Shown here in pieces: positions 1 to 8,785 of a stretch of 64,000 bases of DNA. The stretch comes from Sporosarcina sp. P32b (GTDB taxonomy: Bacteria; Bacillota; Bacilli; Bacillales_A; Planococcaceae). A program made the position numbers and the translations under genes. Under the pieces are notes generated by a model. That model was not told where the DNA came from, ran no database searches, and saw nothing but the letters and a program-made list of their open reading frames with translations. Each line of letters begins with the position of its first letter. Within the stretch, counting starts at the first letter, position 1. The stretch lies in assembly GCF_002743335.1 (NCBI RefSeq), contig NZ_PDZB01000004.1, forward strand, positions 111,385 to 175,384. The letters are read 5' to 3'.

Positions 1-2
1 TA

Positions 3-149
3 ACGGAGCAGATAAAGAATTTTGAACGCAAGTTGATTGTGCAGGAGTTAGAAAAGACAAGTGGAAATAAACTACAGTGTGCAAAAAATCTGGAGATCAC
101 CCGTGCTACTCTGTACAATAAAATGCACAAATTAGACATACCTTTCTAA
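3..149 (+). CDS. C-terminal end of a Fis-type (probably sigma-54-dependent) transcriptional activator, partial
   Basis: Only the last 48 codons are in the window; the gene enters from the left edge and stops at 147-149. The residues fit a Fis-family DNA-binding helix-turn-helix: an FERKLI stretch, a GN turn, then ITRATLYNKMHKL as the recognition region. This domain is the usual C-terminus of sigma-54 enhancer-binding activators. The AAA+ domain that would confirm this lies outside the window. A consensus sigma-54 promoter begins 12 bp after the stop and faces the next three genes, so this protein is their likely activator. The ligand it senses cannot be seen. Confidence 0.75.
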   Translation, partial: TEQIKNFERKLIVQELEKTSGNKLQCAKNLEITRATLYNKMHKLDIPF

Positions 150-161
150 AGAATTTTCCAT

Positions 162-177
162 TGGCACGATTCTTGCA
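162..177 (+). promoter_or_regulatory. Sigma-54 (-24/-12) promoter
   Basis: TGGCAC, five bases, then TTGCA matches the sigma-54 consensus TGGCAC-N5-TTGCW exactly. It lies between the stop of the Fis-type activator and the start of the 2Fe-2S gene at 216. The spacing leaves about 35 nt of leader before the ribosome site AAGGAG at 202-206. Confidence 0.88.
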
Positions 178-215
178 TATTAGTTAAGCAGTAAACTAGC
201 AAGGAGTGAACATAC

Positions 216-485
216 ATGTCCGAAAAAGATATAATTATTTGCAGATGCGAAGAAGTAACTTACTCCGAATTAAAAGAAACAGCGAGAAAATTTCAATGCA
301 CACCAAGGGAACTTAAATTACGTACGCGTGCAGGTATGGGCTATTGTGGAGGAAGAACATGCCGCAATGCAGTAGACAGCATTGCGCTTGAAAGTACAGA
401 ACGGAACGAATCCCAAATTTCATTAAAGTATCAACCGCCAATTAGACCCGTAAGTTTCGGCAAGTTAGGGGAGGTTATTGAATGA
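216..485 (+). CDS. BFD-like [2Fe-2S]-binding protein
   Basis: This is an 89-residue protein with a CRCEEV motif near the N-terminus (Cys9 and Cys11) and GMGYCGGRTC further on, the four-cysteine layout of the BFD-like [2Fe-2S] domain. In HcnB/OoxA-type flavoenzymes this domain is usually fused to the C-terminus of the FAD subunit. Here it is a separate gene, and the FAD protein encoded at 813 is short enough to lack it. It probably carries electrons for that flavoprotein. The start has AAGGAG spaced 9 nt away. It overlaps the next gene by 4 bp. Substrate unknown. Confidence 0.8.
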   Translation: MSEKDIIICRCEEVTYSELKETARKFQCTPRELKLRTRAGMGYCGGRTCRNAVDSIALESTERNESQISLKYQPPIRPVSFGKLGEVIE

Positions 486-823
486 GCCAGCGAATCATAA
501 ACCACCCGGTACTAGGAAAACTGGATGAATCACAAACTATTACATTTACATTCAACGATGTAGAATACAGTGCGCTTCAAAACGAATCAATTGCTGCCGC
601 TCTACTGGCTAACGGAATAAGAACGTTACGCCATCATGAAGAAAGTGGTTCCCCTAGAGGGATTTACTGCAATATTGGTCACTGCTTTGAATGCCGAGTA
701 ACCGTAGACGGTGTACAAGGGGAACGAGCTTGTCTGACACCGCTCACACAAGGAATGAAAGTCGTCAGCGGCGGTAAACTACAGACTGACGTACGTGATT
801 GGAGGGCCAATCATGGAAAATAA
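482..823 (+). CDS. Small plant-type [2Fe-2S] ferredoxin subunit (HcnA/OoxX-like)
   Basis: This is a 113-residue protein with the pattern GIYCNIGHCFEC followed by a later Cys in GERACLTP, the four-cysteine Fer2_4 arrangement seen in the small subunit of hydrogen cyanide synthase, opine oxidases and D-hydroxyproline dehydrogenases. It should be a cytoplasmic electron-transfer partner of the FAD protein encoded next. It overlaps its upstream neighbour by 4 bp and the downstream one by 11 bp, so the three genes are almost certainly translated from one message. No signal peptide. Confidence 0.8.
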   Translation: MSQRIINHPVLGKLDESQTITFTFNDVEYSALQNESIAAALLANGIRTLRHHEESGSPRGIYCNIGHCFECRVTVDGVQGERACLTPLTQGMKVVSGGKLQTDVRDWRANHGK

Positions 824-2030
824 AACAATCATCATCGGTGCAGGTCCGGCCGGTTTGACAGCAGCCATCACAATTGCTTCACGCGGTCACAGTGTAGTGG
901 TTATCGATGAATATATGAAACCGGGCGGACGATTACTCGGTCAACTATACGAAGAACCTAACGGCAACTGGTGGAATGGTATTGTAGAATCCGATAAATT
1001 GCATCAACAAGCGAAGAAACTGGGTGTCGATATCAAGCTTCACACGCCCGTTTCCAACATCGAAGTTCAAGACGGAATTTGGAGTGTCCATACGGATGTA
1101 GAAATTCATGAAACTACTCATTTACTACTAGCAACAGGCGCTGCAGAAAATCCTCTTCCGATTAAGGGATGGACCCTTCCAGGCGTCATGTCAGTCGGAG
1201 CTGCACAAGTCATGACCAATGTTCATCGTGTTAAGCCAGGAGAGCGCGGAGTCATTATCGGAGTGAACGTCTTATCATCGGCAATTGCAATGGAACTGAA
1301 AATGGCGGATATTGATATCGCTTGTATCACATTACCTGTTTCCAATACCGTCAATGAAAAGTTCGGACAGCCATTAGAAGTGATGAACTCACTTCTGCAT
1401 GTTTCGCATATGGCACCCTCTGCATTTATTAAAATGGGAAGTAAATTGATGAAAAATGACTTTTTCAAACAACTCGGAATTACATTCTTCCCTAAAAATG
1501 GTGTGAAAATGTGGGATATACCAATAATGTTACGAAAAGCAGTCACAGAAATAATTGGTGACGGACAAGTCGAAGGCGTGAAGATCTCTACAATTAATCC
1601 AGCCGGTGAAGTAATTCCTGGTACCGAAGAGATTATTGGAGCAGATTTCGTGTGCATCGCCGGCGGACTCTACCCACTAGCGGAATTGGCAGCTGTTGCT
1701 GGATGTCCTTTCTATCACATAGAAGAGCTAGGCGGTTATGTCCCATTGCATAACGAACGCATGGAATCCACCCTTCCTGGACTTTATGTAGCGGGAAACA
1801 TCACGGGTATTGAAGGAGCTAAAGTTGCCATGTGCCAGGGACAAACTGCAGGTCTCTCTATTGCAAACAACTTAGAGAACGGCATACTAGAAAAGGAGTT
1901 GGTTTCCTCGATACAGCATACTGAGCATACAAGAGAGAATGCTTATATTCAATTTCATCCTGAAATCGCACATGGTAAGGATAAACTTAAGTTGTATTGG
2001 GATGAGTACAATGCGGCAGTGACAAAATAA
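813..2030 (+). CDS. FAD-dependent oxidoreductase (HcnB/OoxA-like; amine or amino-acid dehydrogenase subunit)
   Basis: A pyridine-nucleotide-disulfide-oxidoreductase fold: the N-terminal FAD motif GAGPAGLTAA at about residues 10-19, a second nucleotide site near GVNVLSS, and a C-terminal GLYVAGNITGIEGA FAD-contact segment. At 405 residues it lacks the C-terminal BFD domain of typical HcnB, which is encoded separately at 216. I chose ATG 813 over GTG 795 because GGAGG at 801-805 is correctly spaced only for 813. Homologues act with a third, catalytic DAAO-like subunit. That gene is not between 216 and 2030 and would have to lie upstream of the window or be absent. Substrate cannot be told; opines, D-amino acids or hydroxyproline are family precedents. 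Confidence 0.78.
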   Translation: MENKTIIIGAGPAGLTAAITIASRGHSVVVIDEYMKPGGRLLGQLYEEPNGNWWNGIVESDKLHQQAKKLGVDIKLHTPVSNIEVQDGIWSVHTDVEIHETTHLLLATGAAENPLPIKGWTLPGVMSVGAAQVMTNVHRVKPGERGVIIGVNVLSSAIAMELKMADIDIACITLPVSNTVNEKFGQPLEVMNSLLHVSHMAPSAFIKMGSKLMKNDFFKQLGITFFPKNGVKMWDIPIMLRKAVTEIIGDGQVEGVKISTINPAGEVIPGTEEIIGADFVCIAGGLYPLAELAAVAGCPFYHIEELGGYVPLHNERMESTLPGLYVAGNITGIEGAKVAMCQGQTAGLSIANNLENGILEKELVSSIQHTEHTRENAYIQFHPEIAHGKDKLKLYWDEYNAAVTK

Positions 2031-2042
2031 TTTTTTAAACAA

Positions 2043-2080
2043 AAACGCACTACTACGAAATACATCGTAGTAGTGCGTTT
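2043..2080. terminator. Bidirectional intrinsic terminator
   Basis: A perfect 16-bp inverted repeat (2043-2058 with 2065-2080, 6-nt loop) whose ends are AAA on the left and TTT on the right. It sits between the convergent FAD oxidoreductase gene and mqo and can serve both. Confidence 0.85.
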
Positions 2081-2093
2081 ATAATTCTAACTA

Positions 2094-3605
2094 TTAGTTA
2101 CGAACTGCTTCTTTCTCTAGCTCATTTTCAGTTAACTTCAATATCTTGGAAGTAGAAGCATGCATGTCCTTCAATAATTCAGGATGCTCTGCTAATGCTT
2201 TACCATATGAAGGAATCATTTCTTTCAACTTCGGCTCCCAATCACTTACTTGTCCTGGGAAGCACTTGTTAATAAGATCCAGCATAACTGCTACTGCAGT
2301 AGATGCTCCTGGAGATGCTCCAAGTAATGCTGCAATGGAACCATCCTGATCTGTTACAAGCTCTGTGCCAAATTGAAGCGTACCTTTGCCTTTTGGAGTA
2401 TCTTTAATGACTTGTACACGTTGACCTGCAGTCCATAGATCCCAATCTTCGCTTTTCGCGTCTGGGATGAAATCACGCAGTTCATTGATACGTTGTTCTT
2501 TTGTTTGTACTACTTGTTCTACCAAGTATTTAGTCAATGGCATATTCTTTGCACCACATGCTAGCATAGTCGTTAAGTTATTCGGTTTCACTGAACCAAT
2601 AAGATCCATCATAGATCCTTCTTTTAAGAACTTCGGTGTGAAGCCCGCGAACGGTCCGAATAGCAAGGACTTTTCACCATCAATATAGCGAGTATCTAAG
2701 TGTGGAACAGACATTGGTGGTGCACCCACTTTTGCTTTTCCGTATACTTTCGCATGATGTTTTGCAATGACGTCTGGATTTTTGCAGACCATGAAGACAC
2801 CACTGATTGGGAATCCACCGATATGTTTACTTTCAGGTATACCTGTTTTCTGTAGTAATGGAAGACTTCCGCCTCCGCCACCAATGAAAACAAATTTAGT
2901 TTTATGGAATTCAAGCTTACCGTCTTTATTATTCTTTATTCTTAATTCCCATTCGCCATCACTTGTACGTTTGATATCTTCTACTTGATGCCCGTAGTTT
3001 ACATCAACGCCCACTTTTTGCATGTGCTCGATTAACATACGAGTCAATGCACCAAAGTTTACGTCTGTACCTGTATCGATTTTTGTTGCAGCAATTGCTT
3101 CATCCACAGTACGGTCTTTCATGATCAACGGAATCCATTCTTTTAGTTTTTCCGGATCTTCGGAAAACTCCATTCCTTCGAATAGTGGATTTGCTGTCAT
3201 CGCTTCAAAGCGTTTCTTCAAATACGTCACATTGTCTTCACCTTGTACAAGACTCATGTGTGGCAGTGGCATAATAAATTGTTCAGGATCTTTGATCAAA
3301 TTTTTCTCTACTAAATGTGACCAAAACTGCATAGATAACTGGAACTGTTCATTAACTTTAACCGCTTTTGCGATATCTACAGTCCCATCTGGTCTTTCGG
3401 AAGTGTAGTTCAGTTCACACAATGCTGCGTGTCCTGTTCCCGCATTATTCATCTCATGCGAACTCTCTTCCCCAGCTTTATCTAGTTTCTCGAATAACGA
3501 GATATTCCAGTCAGGCGCTAATTCTTTAAGCATTGTTCCTAGCGTTGCACTCATAATTCCGGCACCAATTAATATAACATCTGATTTAGTTTGTCTATTA
3601 CTCAT
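2094..3605 (-). CDS. mqo: Malate:quinone oxidoreductase
   Basis: A 503-residue FAD enzyme of the membrane-associated Mqo family, which oxidises malate to oxaloacetate and passes electrons to quinone. The N-terminal FAD motif [10 protein letters not shown] (about residues 14-23) is followed by the family segments [18 protein letters not shown] and [19 protein letters not shown], and the C-terminus has LLGASPGAS. Length is normal. The start at 3605 is preceded by AAGGAAGG. It has its own promoter region (3606-3853) and ends at a shared terminator, so it is a single-gene unit. Confidence 0.95.
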   Translation of the reverse strand: MSNRQTKSDVILIGAGIMSATLGTMLKELAPDWNISLFEKLDKAGEESSHEMNNAGTGHAALCELNYTSERPDGTVDIAKAVKVNEQFQLSMQFWSHLVEKNLIKDPEQFIMPLPHMSLVQGEDNVTYLKKRFEAMTANPLFEGMEFSEDPEKLKEWIPLIMKDRTVDEAIAATKIDTGTDVNFGALTRMLIEHMQKVGVDVNYGHQVEDIKRTSDGEWELRIKNNKDGKLEFHKTKFVFIGGGGGSLPLLQKTGIPESKHIGGFPISGVFMVCKNPDVIAKHHAKVYGKAKVGAPPMSVPHLDTRYIDGEKSLLFGPFAGFTPKFLKEGSMMDLIGSVKPNNLTTMLACGAKNMPLTKYLVEQVVQTKEQRINELRDFIPDAKSEDWDLWTAGQRVQVIKDTPKGKGTLQFGTELVTDQDGSIAALLGASPGASTAVAVMLDLINKCFPGQVSDWEPKLKEMIPSYGKALAEHPELLKDMHASTSKILKLTENELEKEAVRN

Positions 3606-3738
3606 TTTGACCTTCCTTATATGTGAAATTTACAGAAACGTAAATGTTCCTAAATAAGGCGTCACAGCATACATGGCGCGTACTAGGAGCACTTTATTCT
3701 GTCTCATGTTTAACCATACATCTACTACCATCTTTTCT

Positions 3739-3767
3739 AGTATACATCAAATATAACTAGGTTTAAA
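3739..3767 (-). promoter_or_regulatory. Possible mqo promoter
   Basis: On the minus strand TTTAAA (3762-3767) and TATACT (3739-3744) are 17 bp apart, upstream of mqo. The -10 is good and the -35 weak. No operator could be identified in the rest of 3606-3853. Confidence 0.4.
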
Positions 3768-3853
3768 GGGACTTGTTTATTTGTCAGAATAAAGCCAGTA
3801 ATGTGTCGAATTTTTGAACTTCTTCACTTGTTAGATTTAATTAATGACTGTTT

Positions 3854-5047
3854 TTATGTCAATAAATCTTCCGAAATCACTTTGAATCCTTCAATAATTG
3901 TGTCCTCTTCTACTTCAATCAAAATACATTGCTTGCCATCATAGTTCACTTGCTTCACATACTTTAAGTCTTGTGGACTGATTGAAATATTTGCTACTTT
4001 GGTTTCGATCTTAATCGACTTCGACGTATAGCTTGGTACGATGTGAGTTGCTTTCATTTCATAAGAGGTGTCGTCCACTACAGTCTGGAAAGCCGTTTCT
4101 ACAGCTTCTGTATTCACATAATCGACGCCGCTCATTTTCAACACACGCTCTACTTGCTTCGCATCAATTGCAGGTGGTTCTTCCGGTTCTTCTTCTTCGT
4201 CATCCGCTACAGTTAATCGGTAGATAGCTTCATATACATTTCCTAATGTTTCCGTATCTACTTCACCACCGACTACTTGTTTGACGATTTCCTCGAAAAC
4301 AGCCTTATCGTCCGCAGCAGTGACCACTTCTTCTCCATTCAGAACATTCTCTATGAATGCATAATCTGGCTTATTCGCTCTACCAGCAGCATACAACACA
4401 TGATTTACATCAGCTGAGTTGTCTGTAAAGCAAGGGAATAAAAAGCCGCCTATCGGTGACGCAAGATTAATGATAGGATCGAGCATCGTATTCGATTTGA
4501 ATTCACGCTCTTGGAAATCAAATACGATGGAGCGCTTCGGCAAGTCCGTATGATTCATACTGCACAGAATAAACGGTGTCGTAAACACTTCATCCCGCAT
4601 ATCAATTTCTGTTTCTTCACTGTTACGCTTAGTCTTTTTAAAGTAGTTTCCACGAATAAATGTCACAACGAGATCCTTTTCATATTGGATATCTTTCACC
4701 ATTTTTAGTGCTAGATGTTGCATCTCTTCTTTCCAATCCTCGGTTTCTTCCACCTGCAACCCATCATACAAAAGCTTTTGTGCGTGACCCTCGTTATTCT
4801 CTTCAGTCTGACGTTCAAACTTCACTTCAAATAACTTCATGCCTAGTTTACCACCTAGCACCTTTTTGAAGTTCGTCATGAACAATTCTTGTTGCTCACG
4901 GTCTAGCAATGCAAAAGCCTGACTCTCTTCGTGGTAGATCTCACTACTTTCCTGCCTAATATAGACATGGTAAATATCAGTAATCGTCAAAAGATCTGTA
5001 TCTAATTTAAATCGTTTACGAATATCTGCAATATCATTTTTGTTCAT
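3854..5047 (-). CDS. DUF4317 family protein
   Basis: A soluble 397-residue protein recognised as DUF4317 by its N-terminal segment MNKNDIADIRKRFK and overall length. It has no signal peptide or membrane span and is acidic, with a run of Asp/Glu around residues 275-285. The C-terminal 70 residues form a separate segment ending in a probable beta-rich domain. Function is unknown. It is transcribed alone, divergently from the Ohr gene, with about 160 bp between them. Confidence 0.8.
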   Translation of the reverse strand: MNKNDIADIRKRFKLDTDLLTITDIYHVYIRQESSEIYHEESQAFALLDREQQELFMTNFKKVLGGKLGMKLFEVKFERQTEENNEGHAQKLLYDGLQVEETEDWKEEMQHLALKMVKDIQYEKDLVVTFIRGNYFKKTKRNSEETEIDMRDEVFTTPFILCSMNHTDLPKRSIVFDFQEREFKSNTMLDPIINLASPIGGFLFPCFTDNSADVNHVLYAAGRANKPDYAFIENVLNGEEVVTAADDKAVFEEIVKQVVGGEVDTETLGNVYEAIYRLTVADDEEEEPEEPPAIDAKQVERVLKMSGVDYVNTEAVETAFQTVVDDTSYEMKATHIVPSYTSKSIKIETKVANISISPQDLKYVKQVNYDGKQCILIEVEEDTIIEGFKVISEDLLT

Positions 5048-5209
5048 ATCGTGTTCCCACTTCCTAACTAATTTAACTAAACGTATTGACTACGTTAGAT
5101 GACGTTACCATACACGAGCATAAAAGATTATAGAATTCACACATAATTATCCAATATTCGGGTACACAATGAAGTGAGACTAAAAAATTAGATAAGGGGT
5201 AGTGATTTC

Positions 5210-5632
5210 ATGTCAGAAAAATTATTTACATCCACAGCAACTGCTAACGGAGGAAGAGAAGGCCATGTAGTTTCCTCCGACAAAGTAGTCGAATTCGATA
5301 CGGCAATGCCGGGTACAAAAAGAGCGAAAGAATTAGAGAACTCTACTAACCCTGAGCAATTATTCGCTGCAGGTTATGCAGCTTGTTTCGACAGCGCACT
5401 TCAACTTGTCGCAAGCAAAGAACGCGTTAAGTTTTCATCAGAAGTTACAGCAAACGTCAGCCTGTGCAAAGATGAAACAGACGGCGGCTTCAAACTAGAA
5501 GTTGATTTACAAGTAACTGGTACAGATATCGAAAAGGCTCAACTAGAAGAACTAGTTGAAAAAGCACACCACGTCTGCCCATATTCCAAAGCAACTAGAG
5601 GCAATATTGAAGTGACACTAACAGTACTTTAA
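5210..5632 (+). CDS. Organic hydroperoxide resistance protein (Ohr/OsmC family)
   Basis: A 140-residue thiol peroxidase of the Ohr subfamily. The two catalytic cysteines are in AACFDSAL (about residue 59) and HHVCPYSKA (about residue 125); they reduce organic hydroperoxides using lipoyl-type thiols. Length and the NPEQLFAAGYAACF motif are typical. AAGGGG precedes the ATG. No OhrR gene is next to it and I saw no clear OhrR operator in 5048-5209, so regulation is open. It ends at a strong terminator. Confidence 0.92.
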   Translation: MSEKLFTSTATANGGREGHVVSSDKVVEFDTAMPGTKRAKELENSTNPEQLFAAGYAACFDSALQLVASKERVKFSSEVTANVSLCKDETDGGFKLEVDLQVTGTDIEKAQLEELVEKAHHVCPYSKATRGNIEVTLTVL

Positions 5633-5658
5633 TTTCATAGTCTAAAAATAACGCTATA

Positions 5659-5704
5659 GGCTGTGCTGGAAATCGTGAAGACACGACCTCTAGCACAGCC
5701 TTTT
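5659..5704 (+). terminator. Intrinsic terminator of the ohr gene
   Basis: GGCTGTGCT (5659-5667) pairs with AGCACAGCC (5692-5700), with an inner CGTG/CACG stem, and TTTT follows. Confidence 0.8.
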
Positions 5705-5724
5705 AATTCAGCAGAAGATACTTT

Positions 5725-6474
5725 CTACTTTTTCAAACCCTCAATTAATTCCACAATCGCAGCAGAAGTCTGCATCATCTGCTCTTCATTCGATATAGTG
5801 GCTTTACCGTCACCCTTCTGCTCACCATAATCACCAAAACCTGCATGATTACCGCCCTCTATCTCGATGAACTTCGCATTTTCAGGCATACTAGATTTGG
5901 CTGCCTGAATGGCTTTCGCATCTGCCACCTCATCCCGACTCGCCGAAATCGACAAAATATCCACCGACGTTTCACTCAAATCCGTATGACTCCCAGGATA
6001 AGAAGCCAGCAGCACGAGCGCGGAAATCTTTTCATGACGGGATGCATAATCCGATGCCGTCACGCCGCCTAAAGAGTGACCGCCTATTAACCATGTATCT
6101 ATTTCAGGATGATTACGTATTACCTTATCTGCTCGATCAGGCGAGAATATGGCCATCTTGAGCGGCAAGTGAGGAATGATTACAGTATAGCCTTGTTTAG
6201 CAATTTCCTTGGCCAATGGTGCGTATGCTTCAGCTTCTACTTTTGCCCCTTGATAGAAAATAAAACCTATATTTTTCTTATTTGAAGTAGGTTCAAACAC
6301 CAGCTCTTTACCATTCTCAACGGTTACATCTGAATCTGATGGTATATTTTCTTTCGCGTAAGCCTGCGCGGTATAATAAGAACTAGCGAATAGGAAGAAA
6401 CCAACTGCACTCATTAACAGGAGAATTGCTAGCCCGACGAACAGCTTGAATTTCCACGTCCTCTTTTGTTTCAT
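5725..6474 (-). CDS. Membrane-anchored alpha/beta hydrolase
   Basis: A 249-residue protein. One N-terminal transmembrane segment (about residues 9-31) places the catalytic domain outside the membrane. The nucleophile elbow GHSLGG gives Ser134; Asp181 (SASRDEVAD) and His210 (GGNHAGFG) complete the triad. The layout fits the dienelactone-hydrolase-like alpha/beta hydrolases. The substrate cannot be deduced. It lies just downstream of the Nudix gene (19 bp gap), so the two may be co-transcribed leftward. Confidence 0.8.
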   Translation of the reverse strand: MKQKRTWKFKLFVGLAILLLMSAVGFFLFASSYYTAQAYAKENIPSDSDVTVENGKELVFEPTSNKKNIGFIFYQGAKVEAEAYAPLAKEIAKQGYTVIIPHLPLKMAIFSPDRADKVIRNHPEIDTWLIGGHSLGGVTASDYASRHEKISALVLLASYPGSHTDLSETSVDILSISASRDEVADAKAIQAAKSSMPENAKFIEIEGGNHAGFGDYGEQKGDGKATISNEEQMMQTSAAIVELIEGLKK

Positions 6475-6493
6475 ACTTGATCCTCATTCCGGT

Positions 6494-7114
6494 TTATTTC
6501 TTCACGATATCAATGAAATGTTTTAACACTCTAGCCGTTAATCCCCAAACTGTATAATTACCATATTCATAAAACCATTCTTCAAGCGAATGACTTCTGA
6601 ACTTATACTGGTCTCCGTTCATAATTTTTTCAAAAGGGAAATTATCTGGCGGGGCTATTTCAATCGATACCAAATGCATATATGGCTCATGTTCCATCAG
6701 CCATTTGAGCGGAATGGTAAACACCTCTTCCACTTCTTCTTTATTATAACTTCGAATAATTTCATGATAGTCAATGACCGCCACAAACGGATAGACGACG
6801 AATGAAGGCGATGCAATATATGGGCTTAACTCCTCTATCATCTGTACCGTCTTCGGATCAATTCCGAGCTCTTCATGCGTCTCCCGTAAAGCTGCTTCCA
6901 TAGGTGATGCATCCGTTATGTCGATTTTTCCACCAGGGAAACTGATGTCGCCCGGCTGTTTCCTCATCGTGAAAGCACGTACCTCAAACAGCACATGCCA
7001 TTCGCCTTCCGCTTCTACTAATGGAATAATTACAGCGGAACGGAACGCAGTATCTTCTCCAATGAATAAAGATTTATTTTCATACAATTTATTTTGCAGT
7101 CGATCCAAGTCCAT
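6494..7114 (-). CDS. Nudix hydrolase, probable CoA pyrophosphatase (NudL/YeaB-like)
   Basis: A 206-residue protein with a Nudix signature in the form typical of CoA pyrophosphatases: FPGGKIDITD followed by AALRETHEELG at about residues 59-84. These enzymes split CoA or acyl-CoA to phosphopantetheine and 3',5'-ADP. I chose ATG 7114 rather than GTG 7126 because GAGGTGGGGG lies just upstream of 7114. It probably heads a two-gene leftward unit with the alpha/beta hydrolase. Confidence 0.8.
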   Translation of the reverse strand: MDLDRLQNKLYENKSLFIGEDTAFRSAVIIPLVEAEGEWHVLFEVRAFTMRKQPGDISFPGGKIDITDASPMEAALRETHEELGIDPKTVQMIEELSPYIASPSFVVYPFVAVIDYHEIIRSYNKEEVEEVFTIPLKWLMEHEPYMHLVSIEIAPPDNFPFEKIMNGDQYKFRSHSLEEWFYEYGNYTVWGLTARVLKHFIDIVKK

Positions 7115-7179
7115 GAAGTCCCCCACCTCATCGTTTTATCCTATCGTATCATTACCAGACGAATCGTTAAAGAAATTAA

Positions 7180-7206
7180 AGGAGCTACCCTGTAAGAGCA
7201 ACTCCT
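7180..7206 (-). terminator. Probable terminator at the end of the isd/srtB operon
   Basis: A 9-bp stem with two G-U pairs (7198-7206 with 7180-7188 read on the minus strand) followed by a T-rich run (7179-7168). It follows the sortase stop at 7224. Confidence 0.5.
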
Positions 7207-7223
7207 CATTCTATCCATATACG

Positions 7224-7997
7224 TTAGCGCTTCACTAATTTGCCTTGCACTACATAGCGTTTATCTTTACTATTCACCGAGTTATTGCAAGTCGATAATG
7301 TAACAATTCGATCTTCCGCCCCTACTTCAACTGGCATATCAATCAGAGAACGTGACTCGACTTCCCCGAGAAATTCTGAAAATTTTTCGGTCGTCTGAAA
7401 GTCTGTCTCAATATAATAAAAGTCGATCGTCGTTTCGTATGCTGCAAACACTTCAATATCATACCCCTCATACAATGTATCCATGTAAATAACCGGATGT
7501 TCATCTGCATAGTCTTGATCACCAAATTTCTTCAAGCTACCAAACATCGTATCGTTTCTCATCGCATGACCATAAAGGACCGTGTTGTGGCTCATATTCG
7601 TAATATCATTCCGGTAGTCCATGAAGACACTGCCTGCACGACTACTTTCTCGTGCGAAGTTACGATTTAAATAAAAGTCGTTGTCTGTAGCCTGCAAGAT
7701 GGGGTTATGCAAATTGGTACCTTCCACTGAAATCCAACCCACGATATCTTGATTCACTTTATTTAATTCTTCAAACTGTGGACGCATCGAATCATCTTCC
7801 AAGAGATCTTCTTTGGCGTCTCCCGTTACCGCAACCTGAGCTGTATTTTCTAACGCCGTCTCATACATCTCTTGCGTTTCCTTCAATGAGCTGGCTGATT
7901 CCACGTATGTATATACATACTGCACGAGTAAATAGCCTGAGTAGAGAAAGACTGCCAGATAAATGAAAGGCATCAGTTTCGACAGGCGTTTTTTCAT
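7224..7997 (-). CDS. srtB: Class B sortase
   Basis: A 257-residue transpeptidase with one N-terminal membrane anchor (about residues 10-30). The catalytic residues are His144 (LYGHAM), Cys237 (TLSTCNNS) and Arg247 (KDKRYVV), the class B pattern. SrtB enzymes attach haem-transport proteins with NPQTN-type signals to peptidoglycan. The likely substrate is in the same operon: the NEAT protein at 13422, which ends in NPQTS. AGGAGG precedes the start. It is the last gene of the haem operon, as in other isd loci. Confidence 0.93.
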   Translation of the reverse strand: MKKRLSKLMPFIYLAVFLYSGYLLVQYVYTYVESASSLKETQEMYETALENTAQVAVTGDAKEDLLEDDSMRPQFEELNKVNQDIVGWISVEGTNLHNPILQATDNDFYLNRNFARESSRAGSVFMDYRNDITNMSHNTVLYGHAMRNDTMFGSLKKFGDQDYADEHPVIYMDTLYEGYDIEVFAAYETTIDFYYIETDFQTTEKFSEFLGEVESRSLIDMPVEVGAEDRIVTLSTCNNSVNSKDKRYVVQGKLVKR

Positions 7998-8008
7998 CAG
8001 CTTACCTC

Positions 8009-8779
8009 CTAAATACCAAGCGACATCATATAAAGACCTAATTCGTCATCTTCCTTGAAGATAGCGTTGACTCCATATACTTCTTTGATGATATCCTTTG
8101 TAATGATTTCACGCGGCGGACCTTCTGCAATGATTCGACCATTCTTCATCATAATAATCTCATCACTGTATCGAATCGCCTGATTGATATCATGCAACAC
8201 CATGACAATCGTCAATCCATAGTCTTCATTTAGTGATTTCACGAGCTCCAATAATTCAATCTGATAATATATATCCAAATAAGTTGTTGGTTCATCCAGG
8301 CACAGTATTTCTGACTGTTGTGCCAGTGCCATCGCAATCCATACACGCTGACGCTCTCCACCCGATAATGCTTCTAAGTCATTATGGCGTTTGTCAGTTA
8401 GATTCGTCACGGATAACGCCCAATCTATAGCCTTACGATCCTCTTCCTGGTTCCGCTGTAATAACGTTTTATGTGGCAACCGACCAAAGCTGACTAGTTT
8501 TTCAATCGTCAAATCTTTTGGCACTTCATTCTGCTGATACACAATCGCTAATTTCTTCGCAAATTCTTTTGGCTTAAACATCACTAAATCACGATTCTCC
8601 AGTGAAGCCGTTCCTGAAGTCGGCATATTACTTCGTGAAAGTACACTGAGTAATGTCGATTTTCCACAACCATTCGGCCCGATGATTGTCGTCACTTTCC
8701 CTTTAGAAATAGACGTCGAGACATCATCCAAGTGATTGGTGATATTATCATGCGATACAATAATGCGCTTCATTTCCAT
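8009..8779 (-). CDS. Haem/siderophore ABC transporter ATP-binding protein
   Basis: A 256-residue ABC ATPase of the FecE/FhuC type: Walker A GPNGCGKST at about residues 34-42, signature LSGGERQRV, Walker B CLDEPTTYLD and the H-loop VLHDINQA. It would power the permease encoded 6 bp upstream. With IsdE and the permease it forms a complete importer, most likely for haem. Confidence 0.9.
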   Translation of the reverse strand: MEMKRIIVSHDNITNHLDDVSTSISKGKVTTIIGPNGCGKSTLLSVLSRSNMPTSGTASLENRDLVMFKPKEFAKKLAIVYQQNEVPKDLTIEKLVSFGRLPHKTLLQRNQEEDRKAIDWALSVTNLTDKRHNDLEALSGGERQRVWIAMALAQQSEILCLDEPTTYLDIYYQIELLELVKSLNEDYGLTIVMVLHDINQAIRYSDEIIMMKNGRIIAEGPPREIITKDIIKEVYGVNAIFKEDDELGLYMMSLGI

Positions 8780-8785
8780 AATAGG

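Noticed and set aside
1223..1657. A 144-codon open frame on the minus strand inside the FAD oxidoreductase gene
   Set aside because: It is antisense to a clearly conserved enzyme, has no ribosome site and its composition looks like a shadow frame.
5048..5209. An OhrR operator upstream of the ohr gene
   Set aside because: I looked for an inverted repeat of the OhrR type and found none that is convincing.
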